From: Candidatus Gastranaerophilales bacterium
Lineage (GTDB): Bacteria > Cyanobacteriota > Vampirovibrionia > Gastranaerophilales > Gastranaerophilaceae
Length of the DNA stretch: 64,000 nucleotides
Reading direction: 5' to 3'
Assembly (NCBI GenBank): GCA_944323045.1
Contig: CALUQX010000008.1
Span: forward strand, 24,156-88,155
The notes below the pieces were generated by a model, which was not told the origin of the DNA, did not search any database, and worked only from the letters and a program-made list of their open reading frames with translations. The translations under genes were made by a program, and so were the position numbers. Shown piece by piece: positions 51,561 through 58,642 of the stretch (positions within the stretch are counted from its first letter, which is position 1; each line of letters begins with the position of its first letter).

Positions 51561-53342
51561 ATGTTCAAAAAGATAACTTATATATTAGGATTGGCATTAT
51601 TTTTTATGCTGGTAGTTTTAAGTGTAAAAAACGCGAACTTAAGCAGTTTTATTGACACAGTTGAAAACAAAACTTTTGACCTGCGCCAGAATATTATGGT
51701 TAATTCAAAAGCCAAAACAGCATCTAAAGACATTGCCATTGTTGTGGTTGATGACGCGAGTTATGAATATATACTTGATCATTACGGTGAATGGCCTTTG
51801 CCGCGTGATATTTACGCCAGAATAGTTGATTATATAGAAAAGCAGTCACCTAGAATTGTCGCATTTGATTTAATGTTTGTAAAATCTTTAAAAAGTGCAA
51901 ATCAGGCAGACAAGGCACTTGCAGATTTATTCCAAAAATACGATAATGTTTACACTGCAATGAATCTGGACAATCAGTCAGAAGATTTGAGGCAGCCGCC
52001 TATTTTGCCTGAGGAACTGTCTGTAAGTCTAACGAACTATTCTGATGATATAAACTTTGATGATTCAACCTTCACAAACTGCCGCACAATCATTGACGGA
52101 ATTCTCAATTATTCTTCTCATATAGGATTCATCAATGTTTCGCGTTCGGATGACGGAATTCTACGCTCTATGCCGGTATTTGTAAAATATCAGGATAAAT
52201 TTTATCCGCAGCTCGCACTCAAAGTTGGTTTAGACTATTTAAATCAAGTTGAAGGGATTAAAGTTAAAGATTTTGAAATTGATGCAAATTCTGTATTGAG
52301 TTTTGGCGGACGCGACATTTTGCTTCAAAAAGACGGTTCTGCCATTCTTAACTGGTATGGACCTGCAGGGACTTACACTCAAATTCCTATTTACAAACTT
52401 ATCAAAGCCATAAACAATGAACCTACTGATTTGGATTACAATTTTCATAACAAAATTATCTATTTCGGCACAACAGCGGCAAGTCTATTTGATATAAAAT
52501 CTGTTCCTACAGACAAAATTTATCCAGGGGTTGAGATTCAGGCTACATATGTCAACAACCTGATTGACAACAATTTTATAAACAAAGTAGAGCGATTCAG
52601 TACCATTGTAATAAGTCTTATTTTAGCGTTTATCATCGGGTCTGTGGTTATTCGCTCAAGCTCTGCCATTTATGCATCTGTAATTTCACTTGCAATATAT
52701 TTCATATATGTACTTGCTGCATATTATGCAATGAGATACGGGAATGTATGGTTTGAAATTATTTACCCGCTGATATTCTCACTGCTTGCATTTATCAGCA
52801 CATTAATAGTAAAATATCTCATCAAATCAAGGGATTTTGAGCATCAATACAAGTTGGCGACGACCGACGGGCTTACTGAATTATATAATCACAGATATTT
52901 TCAAGAGCAGATGAAAATGCAGGTTGAGCAGGCAAAACGTTACGAATCTAATTTTTCTTTAATAATTATTGACATTGACCACTTTAAAAGGTTTAATGAC
53001 ACATTCGGGCACCAGTCAGGTGATGCTGTTTTGAGGCAGGTTGCAATGACTTTAAAACGGAATGTCCGTGCGACGGATATAGTTTGTCGTTACGGAGGGG
53101 AAGAAATGAGTATTATTCTCCCGAATATCGGCAAAGATGAGGCGTATTCCACAGCACAAAAAATCTGCAGCCGTGTTGCAGAAAAATCCTATAAACTCAG
53201 CAACGGGAAAGAAAGTAATGTAACAATAAGTCTCGGGGTTGCAACATATCCGTTTGACGGAACTGATGCATCTTCCCTCATCGAATGCGCAGATAAAAAA
53301 ATGTACAGTGCCAAAAATAACGGCAGAAATCAGGTCGGTTAA
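51561..53342 (+). CDS. CHASE2-GGDEF protein, probable diguanylate cyclase
   Basis: 593 residues from ATG 51561 (GAGGG upstream). In order: an N-terminal membrane anchor (ILGLALFFMLVVLSV), a periplasmic CHASE2 sensor (about 35-335, with IAIVVVDDASYEYI, WPLPRDIYARIVDYI, FGTTAASLFDIKSVP), three membrane helices (about 345-425) and a C-terminal GGDEF domain (DGLTELYNHRYFQEQMKM, IIDIDHFKRFNDTFGHQSGD, CRYGGEEMSIILPN). The active-site motif reads GGEEM rather than GGEEF, and an RxxD inhibitory site (RATD) precedes it. It likely makes cyclic-di-GMP in response to an external cue. Confidence 0.9.
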   Translation: MFKKITYILGLALFFMLVVLSVKNANLSSFIDTVENKTFDLRQNIMVNSKAKTASKDIAIVVVDDASYEYILDHYGEWPLPRDIYARIVDYIEKQSPRIVAFDLMFVKSLKSANQADKALADLFQKYDNVYTAMNLDNQSEDLRQPPILPEELSVSLTNYSDDINFDDSTFTNCRTIIDGILNYSSHIGFINVSRSDDGILRSMPVFVKYQDKFYPQLALKVGLDYLNQVEGIKVKDFEIDANSVLSFGGRDILLQKDGSAILNWYGPAGTYTQIPIYKLIKAINNEPTDLDYNFHNKIIYFGTTAASLFDIKSVPTDKIYPGVEIQATYVNNLIDNNFINKVERFSTIVISLILAFIIGSVVIRSSSAIYASVISLAIYFIYVLAAYYAMRYGNVWFEIIYPLIFSLLAFISTLIVKYLIKSRDFEHQYKLATTDGLTELYNHRYFQEQMKMQVEQAKRYESNFSLIIIDIDHFKRFNDTFGHQSGDAVLRQVAMTLKRNVRATDIVCRYGGEEMSIILPNIGKDEAYSTAQKICSRVAEKSYKLSNGKESNVTISLGVATYPFDGTDASSLIECADKKMYSAKNNGRNQVG

Positions 53343-53363
53343 CCGGATAATATGGTTTTATAT

Positions 53364-53397
53364 AGAGGGGCGGCGGATGAAAATCCGCCGCCCCTCT
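53364..53397. terminator. GC-rich bidirectional hairpin, second copy
   Basis: AGAGGGGCGGCGGAT and ATCCGCCGCCCCTCT pair perfectly over 15 bp with loop GAAA, between convergent genes. It shares GGGGCGG, GAT-GAA-ATC and CCGCCCC with 28318-28346. Confidence 0.78.
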
Positions 53398-53417
53398 CCA
53401 AATTTCGATTTATTTAA

Positions 53418-55685
53418 TTACAACTTTGTAATCTCAGATATAGCCGGATCAAGGAGTCTTCTGCCGATATTTTCAAAATTGATTGAGCAGAGGACTTTAT
53501 TTCCGTACTTAATCATTTTTTCTACAACGCCGGTGCCGTATTTTGGATGAGAGACCTGATCTCCTGCTTCAAATATTTCAGAAGAGTTTTGCGGAATATC
53601 GTCAGCCGGATAAACAGGTACATTTGGTGTTTCTTCTGCTATATCCTCATGAGCGGACGGCGACGGTGCTTCATCTTCATCTTCGTCGTCTTCATCCTCA
53701 TCATCTTCAATATCTTCCACAATTTCAGGTGTGCCATCCGGCATTTCATTTATTTCTTCAATATTTGCATTTTCTGCAGGTTCGTCCTCATCTTCAACAA
53801 TTACCGGTTCTATATTCAGTTCAGTTTCTTCACCTTCTGCGGCAGGTACGGCATTGTTGAGACTATCTATCATATTTAAATCATCTTCGGTAATTTCTTC
53901 GTCATCTTCAAGCTGCGGGATTGATTCTTCCACATCTTTTTTGTTGTAAAGAATATCATCTACATCGCGGACAATTTGTTCTTGATCAATTTCCTGCGGC
54001 ATCTCCTGCAAAACATTTTCATAAGGTTCAGTTACGACATCCGGAAGGTCTTCATCAACAGTAGGAGTTGTATCATCGTCAATGCCGGTTTCAGGTTGAA
54101 TTTGTTCCTGCTCCAACGGAGTAACAACTACATCATCACCGGACTCAGTAAATTCCTCCGGCGCAACAACTTCTTCCTGCGAAACTTCCTCTTGAAATTC
54201 AACAGGTGCAGAATCTTCCTCTACAGGAGGCATTGGATAAATTTCTGCAACGGAATCTTCCGGCTGTTCTACTTCCTGCTGATATTCAGGTTCAAAAGTT
54301 ACTGGCTGCGGAAATGTGGCAGCAGATTCATCCTCTTCCTGTTCTCCTTGCTCATCTTGTTCAACGGTCTGAGGTATCGGAGCAGCAGGAATTTCAGGGG
54401 CGTTAATTTCAACCGCCTCAGGTTCAGTATCTACAGCCGGTTTAGGTTTTTCTTCATAGTAAGTTTTTGGCTGCAAATCTTCCTGACTAAAAGCTTCTAA
54501 TTCAGCTATAAATGGTATTTCCTGGGTAACATTGCCGTAGACGACAAATTCTTCAGGATTAAGTTTATTCAAATAAGTATTATATGCGGCAAAATCATGC
54601 TGGGTTGTAAGCGGAGCAAAGAACACAAAGTTTTCTGCAACCTGTTTTAACTCCTGCAGATATTTGAACTCATGCCCGCAAATAACAGTAGTTGCAATAT
54701 TACCGCCTGCCAGAAATCTCTTTATTAATTTTTTGCTGGCGTTGTAGTTATTCAATTTAATGATTGAATAAACTGATGCATTTGCCTGAGACATAACCTC
54801 ATAAAGATAAGAAATAACCTGTCTTTGCAAATCGCCGTCAACTTTTGATATATTTAAAACAGATATATTATTATTGTGAATATATTCGGACAAATCAGTT
54901 ATTTCAGCGGCATTAAGCGCAAAAACATTGTCATCTCTGTATTTCAAAAGTTTATTTTTCAAAAGTACGAGTTCCGGAATCTGTGTTTCTTTATACTGTG
55001 CATCAACAACATCCAAAAATGTGTTAAATGGAATAAATCCAAGCGGCAGTGTTTTTGAATATTCCTGAACTTCATAGAAAATATCCTGAATTACAGCCTT
55101 ACTTTTGACATCTACATCTTCTAAATCATGGTCAAAAATGTAATTTAATGTATTGTAATTCAGAGGTAATTTAAAATCATATCCGAATTCAAATTTGTTA
55201 TCATAATCGAATTCACCGTCAACATCAATGACCACCGTTTTCTGTTTGAGCGAATCCAATTGTGGAATCATATAGTTTACAAAAGTATTTATATTTTCCT
55301 GTTTGTTGCAGCAGACAACAAAATTATGTTCAAATATTGATTTGTCCACAAAAAGCGGAATCCCCTGCTGGGCAACGGCTCCAAGTTTTATTGGAACTTC
55401 TACAGGCAGCACATCCAGAAGTTCATTGGACGGCAATTTAGAAACAGAAGCTTTTATTGATGGGATTGTACCGTTATAATTCTTCAAAACGCCTTCATTG
55501 TCGAAAGTAAACAGCAGTTTAACAATCGCGGTATTTATGGCATTGTCAGCCTTCAAATTAACTATCTGCGCGACATAAGGACAATTTGTATCTTCAATTA
55601 TTACAAATCCTGATAACGGTAAATTATCATCTATATCGTAAGAAATTTTTACTAAATTATTCTTAATCTCCAGTACTTTCATCAA
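53418..55685 (-). CDS. HerA-like protein with degenerate P-loop and C-terminal Tudor domain
   Basis: 755 residues (MMKV or MKV start, GAGG upstream). The N-terminus (about 1-95) resembles the HAS beta-barrel of HerA/FtsK-type ATPases (SGFVIIEDTNCPYVAQIVNL), then a RecA-like region where the expected GxxGxGKS is replaced by VCCNKQENINTFVNY, followed by VVIDVDGEFDYD where HerA proteins have the Walker-B-like hydrophobic strand. Residues ~410-690 are an acidic Glu/Asp/Pro linker. The last ~55 residues (EAGDQVSHPKYGTGVVEKMI) match the CarD/UvrD-C Tudor-like fold that binds RNA polymerase or repair proteins. Role unclear; a non-catalytic adaptor is inferred. Confidence 0.7.
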   Translation of the reverse strand: MMKVLEIKNNLVKISYDIDDNLPLSGFVIIEDTNCPYVAQIVNLKADNAINTAIVKLLFTFDNEGVLKNYNGTIPSIKASVSKLPSNELLDVLPVEVPIKLGAVAQQGIPLFVDKSIFEHNFVVCCNKQENINTFVNYMIPQLDSLKQKTVVIDVDGEFDYDNKFEFGYDFKLPLNYNTLNYIFDHDLEDVDVKSKAVIQDIFYEVQEYSKTLPLGFIPFNTFLDVVDAQYKETQIPELVLLKNKLLKYRDDNVFALNAAEITDLSEYIHNNNISVLNISKVDGDLQRQVISYLYEVMSQANASVYSIIKLNNYNASKKLIKRFLAGGNIATTVICGHEFKYLQELKQVAENFVFFAPLTTQHDFAAYNTYLNKLNPEEFVVYGNVTQEIPFIAELEAFSQEDLQPKTYYEEKPKPAVDTEPEAVEINAPEIPAAPIPQTVEQDEQGEQEEDESAATFPQPVTFEPEYQQEVEQPEDSVAEIYPMPPVEEDSAPVEFQEEVSQEEVVAPEEFTESGDDVVVTPLEQEQIQPETGIDDDTTPTVDEDLPDVVTEPYENVLQEMPQEIDQEQIVRDVDDILYNKKDVEESIPQLEDDEEITEDDLNMIDSLNNAVPAAEGEETELNIEPVIVEDEDEPAENANIEEINEMPDGTPEIVEDIEDDEDEDDEDEDEAPSPSAHEDIAEETPNVPVYPADDIPQNSSEIFEAGDQVSHPKYGTGVVEKMIKYGNKVLCSINFENIGRRLLDPAISEITKL

Positions 55686-55747
55686 TTAAGTCCTCTCTTT
55701 GCAATATATAATACCATAAATATATATTTTTTCAATGTCTCTATGAA

Positions 55748-56338
55748 TTATAGATTTACAATATCTTGAAGTTTATTATATATATCAATTGTCACCGGAC
55801 AAATTTTCAGGTTTCTTTCGACAAGACTTTTAATAGTTGAACGGTAACATTCAAGCAGTGCTTTATTCAATCCGTTATCTTCTCTTAAGTATGCTCTAAG
55901 TCTTTCTGAATAATTTTTGTCTCTTGTATTTGGTTCAATCTTGTCAGCAAGAAAAATCAATTTTTCAAAATCAGTCATATCAATACGTCCGAGAGTATGC
56001 CAACGTATTGCAGACAGTATTTCTTTATCACTCACACCGAACTGTCTTTCTGCAATATATGCACTCACAGGCGCGTGCAATGTTTTGTAGTTCATCAATT
56101 CGCATTCATCAACATCAAGATTTTCCTTAATAATCTCAAGTAATTTTTCATTAGTAAAGCACTTTGCGCAATCGTGCAATAATCCGGCATAATAAGCTTT
56201 TTCACTGTCAAAACCCAATTGCTGTGCAAGTTCTTTTGCACATTGGGCTGTTCCTAATGTATGAGAATACCTCTCCTCTGAAAGGTTTTCCTTAAGCCAG
56301 TGTTTTATCTGTTCTTCATTAATCTTTGTATAAACCAT
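55748..56338 (-). CDS. yqeK: HD-superfamily hydrolase YqeK-like (Ap4A hydrolase)
   Basis: 196 residues. HD motif set: RYSHTLGTAQCAKEL (metal His), AGLLHDCAKCF (His-Asp), APVSAYIAERQFGV, AIRWHTLGR and FLADKIEPNTRD, characteristic of YqeK that cleaves symmetrical diadenosine tetraphosphate. Its start overlaps the nadD end by 20 nt, and the nadD-yqeK pair is widely conserved in bacteria. Cytoplasmic. Confidence 0.93.
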   Translation of the reverse strand: MVYTKINEEQIKHWLKENLSEERYSHTLGTAQCAKELAQQLGFDSEKAYYAGLLHDCAKCFTNEKLLEIIKENLDVDECELMNYKTLHAPVSAYIAERQFGVSDKEILSAIRWHTLGRIDMTDFEKLIFLADKIEPNTRDKNYSERLRAYLREDNGLNKALLECYRSTIKSLVERNLKICPVTIDIYNKLQDIVNL

Positions 56339-56909
56339 TTTTTTTAATATATTCCTCTACTTCTTTTGTAACTAAATTGTCTACCGGTTGATTATTCTTT
56401 ATTTTTTCTCTTAATTCAGTTGACGAAATATCTTCAAAAGGCATTGATAATATTCTGTAATTATAGCCATTATCTTTCAGCCGTTTAAATCTTTTTTCGT
56501 CAAAATTATTTTCTCTTACAAAAACAATAAAATCAACCAGTTTTTTAAACTTATCAGTTTCATACCATGTTTCAATTTTTTCAAACGCATCAGTACCGAT
56601 GATAAAATTTATCCTGCCATCAATATTATACTGTTTGTAAAGTTCACACGCTGTCAAATACGAATAAGATTTCCCCTTAAATTTGTATTCTATATCTGAA
56701 ACTTCAAATTTCGGATTGTAAGCAGTTGCAAGCCGCACCATATTCAGCCTGTGCTGCGCCAGAGCACTGTCATAATCCTTGTGAGGCGGAACTGCTGCAG
56801 GTATAAAAAGTATTTTTTCAAACCCGAAATTTTTGAGAACGTATTCTGCCATGTCAAGATGAGCACGGTGTATAGGGTTAAAAGTACCTTGAAAAACACA
56901 TAATTTCAT
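56319..56909 (-). CDS. nadD: Nicotinate-nucleotide adenylyltransferase
   Basis: 196 residues. Rossmann-type nucleotidyl transferase: FQGTFNPIHRAHLDMAEYVL (HxxH site, with Ala where many have Gly), LFIPAAVPPHKDYDSA, IGTDAFEKIETWYE and SSTELREKIKNN. It forms deamido-NAD from nicotinate mononucleotide. No ribosome binding site precedes ATG 56909; instead a -10 box ends 6 nt before it. Overlaps yqeK. Confidence 0.95.
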   Translation of the reverse strand: MKLCVFQGTFNPIHRAHLDMAEYVLKNFGFEKILFIPAAVPPHKDYDSALAQHRLNMVRLATAYNPKFEVSDIEYKFKGKSYSYLTACELYKQYNIDGRINFIIGTDAFEKIETWYETDKFKKLVDFIVFVRENNFDEKRFKRLKDNGYNYRILSMPFEDISSTELREKIKNNQPVDNLVTKEVEEYIKKNGLYKD

Positions 56910-56924
56910 AACCCGATTGTACCA
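56910..56924 (-). promoter_or_regulatory. nadD promoter, extended -10, predicted leaderless start
   Basis: On the minus strand TG-G-TACAAT (box 56916-56921) lies exactly 6 nt (CGGGTT) before the ATG. It sits in the 42-bp gap after the pseudopilin C stop codon. Confidence 0.6.
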
Positions 56925-56951
56925 TGAAAATACGTGGATAATTTTTAAATA

Positions 56952-57968
56952 TTAATCAACCAGACAGATAGCATAATCTCTGCTGTATCTATTTGTATAA
57001 GCATTATTTATACGATTTGCTTGAAACCACCAGCCGCGTGTTAGGGCAAATCCGGTAATTGAAGGTTCTTCATGGTTCGTTATAATATAATGGTGGTTAT
57101 CATTAAATCCAAGCTTGTTATATTTTTCATTATCACGGGTTACATTTGACATTGAACCGCTTACACTTGTGTTATAAAGATAATTACCTATCCTTGCTAT
57201 CTGTGCCTCTGTTGCCATATTATTTACACCGCCGCAGACTTTAGCAGCTCCCGCCCAGTAATCATCAATATCATAACAGTCATTAATTCCTAGTTCATCC
57301 TTATTTGCTTCACACTCATTTTTACCCATTGAATCAGGAAGAAACGGGGCTCCAAAGCATGTTCCGCCGTCTTTAAATGCACAATTTCCTAAATAAGAAT
57401 TTACTCCATGGATATCTTTTGTAAAAGTATTAGGTGATTTGAAACCAGATGTGTCATAAACTAATGCAATACAATTAGTGCCTACAACCTGATTTGAGTA
57501 AGGATTCTGTTCGCAGTCAGGATTGTATGCAAGCACTCCTGATACACCATCTGCAAACTGAATTCCTACAGTTTCAGTATTCCAGTCATCATGCCCGAGA
57601 TCCGATGAATTTTTAAGCTCTTTACTAATTATAGTTTGTGATTCTGTGCCATTTGAAATATCTATTATATTCCAGGTTATTTTATCTACAAAACAAGAAT
57701 CCAGTTTATTATTAGAACATACTTTTGTTATTTTAATATATTTCTTTAATTCGTTTATAAAATCTCCTGTAGAACTGTATCCGGCTAAGACCTCCTGAGA
57801 ATTCATAACCTTTAAAGCATCTTCCAATTTCTTTTCAAAAACCTGCGCCGCTGTATTCCACGCCCGGGACTGATAATTGTTAATTAAAGATGGCAATGTA
57901 ATAGCCGCAACTATACCTATAATTGCCAGTGTTATCAATGTTTCTGCAAGTGTAAAACCTTTTTTCAT
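56952..57968 (-). CDS. Pseudopilin C (XRE pair 4)
   Basis: 338 residues. Prepilin signature MKKGFTLAETLITLAIIGIV with canonical Gly-Phe cleavage site and Glu at position 5. The body is a more distant homologue of pseudopilins A and B (LAGYSSTGDFINELKKYIKI, IDDYWAGAAKVCGGVNNMATEAQIA) and shares their cysteine pairs. The tail (GFALTRGWWFQANRINNAYT to YAICLVD) has lectin-like W-W and A-I-C-L but normal AT-rich codons, so it does not look diversified. Divergent from the XRE gene at 58041 with a 72-bp spacer. Confidence 0.85.
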   Translation of the reverse strand: MKKGFTLAETLITLAIIGIVAAITLPSLINNYQSRAWNTAAQVFEKKLEDALKVMNSQEVLAGYSSTGDFINELKKYIKITKVCSNNKLDSCFVDKITWNIIDISNGTESQTIISKELKNSSDLGHDDWNTETVGIQFADGVSGVLAYNPDCEQNPYSNQVVGTNCIALVYDTSGFKSPNTFTKDIHGVNSYLGNCAFKDGGTCFGAPFLPDSMGKNECEANKDELGINDCYDIDDYWAGAAKVCGGVNNMATEAQIARIGNYLYNTSVSGSMSNVTRDNEKYNKLGFNDNHHYIITNHEEPSITGFALTRGWWFQANRINNAYTNRYSRDYAICLVD

Positions 57969-58040
57969 ATCTTCTCCTTTTATAAAAATGGGTTATGACA
58001 TGCTCCATTTTTACAATGATTGTATGCGAAAATATTAGTA
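57969..58040. promoter_or_regulatory. Divergent promoter/operator of pseudopilin-XRE pair 4
   Basis: AAAAATGG (57984-57991) and CCATTTTT (58005-58012) form a perfect 8-bp inverted repeat with a 13-nt centre in the 72-bp spacer, a good operator candidate; the left arm lies near the pilin ribosome binding site. Confidence 0.5.
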
Positions 58041-58259
58041 ATGTCAATAAACGATGAAAAACTTATACTGCTCGGACGGCAACTCAAAAAACTGCGCAAA
58101 TCTAAAGGATTTTCGCAGCTAAATCTGTCTGTAAAATTAGGAATAACAAGAGAACACCTCTCGAAAATTGAACGCGGAGTTGCTTATCCCAGTGTAAAAA
58201 TACTATTTGAAATTACTGATATTTTGAATATTGAATTCAAAGACCTTGCTGATTTTTAG
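58041..58259 (+). CDS. XRE-family HTH regulator (partner of pseudopilin C)
   Basis: 72 residues from ATG 58041 (the frame opens earlier at 58020 but homology starts here). Single Cro/C1 HTH: LLGRQLKKLRKSKGFSQLNL, GITREHLSKIERGVAYPSVK, ending NIEFKDLADF. The REH and IERG positions match the other three partners. No ribosome binding site is obvious. Convergent with csoR, whose stop is 32 bp away. Confidence 0.85.
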   Translation: MSINDEKLILLGRQLKKLRKSKGFSQLNLSVKLGITREHLSKIERGVAYPSVKILFEITDILNIEFKDLADF

Positions 58260-58290
58260 TCTGGCAGTCGGATACTGGAAACAAAAATTT

Positions 58291-58587
58291 TCAACTTTGC
58301 ATTTTATCAATAAGGAGTTTCATTTCTTCTATTTTTTGTTTTGCTTCATCAGGATTTGCAAACGAAGAGGCAACACAATCTTCCAGATGCTTGCACAGAA
58401 TATTGCTTTGGATACGCTTGAGTGTAGAACGGGAAGCCTTTATCTGAATAAGAAGATCAAAACAATATCTGCGTGCTTCTATCATTCTTTTCACACCTTC
58501 AAGCTGACCTATAACTTTGTTCAAGTTTGATATTTCTGATATATAGTTTTGTTTTTCCTCAAATTTTTTAGTTTTCTGTTTTGCCAT
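58291..58587 (-). CDS. CsoR/FrmR-type (DUF156) metal- or aldehyde-sensing repressor
   Basis: 98 residues from ATG 58587. Helical tetrameric repressor: VIGQLEGVKRMIEARRYCFD, LIQIKASRSTLKRIQ and KHLEDCVASSF give the Cys-His-x3-Cys metal set (Cys of RYC, His of KHL, Cys of EDC) of CsoR copper sensors; the third residue pattern keeps the copper type rather than RcnR nickel type. A promoter with TGTTATAAT ends 6 nt before the ATG. No copper exporter is next to it, so its target lies elsewhere. Confidence 0.88.
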   Translation of the reverse strand: MAKQKTKKFEEKQNYISEISNLNKVIGQLEGVKRMIEARRYCFDLLIQIKASRSTLKRIQSNILCKHLEDCVASSFANPDEAKQKIEEMKLLIDKMQS

Positions 58588-58602
58588 ACCAAAATTATAA
58601 CA
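58588..58602 (-). promoter_or_regulatory. csoR promoter, extended -10, predicted leaderless start
   Basis: On the minus strand TG-T-TATAAT (box 58594-58599) and 6 nt (TTTGGT) lead directly to the ATG. It lies in the 55-bp gap after the giant HD protein, which is transcribed in the same direction. Confidence 0.6.
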
Positions 58603-58642
58603 CAAAAATTTGCAAAAATATTTCTGCGCTCCACAACATTTA

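Noticed and set aside
53543..54500. Long plus-strand frames opposite the acidic region of the HerA-like protein
   Set aside because: They are shadows of Glu/Asp-rich coding sequence; composition (Phe/Arg/His-rich) is an antisense artefact.
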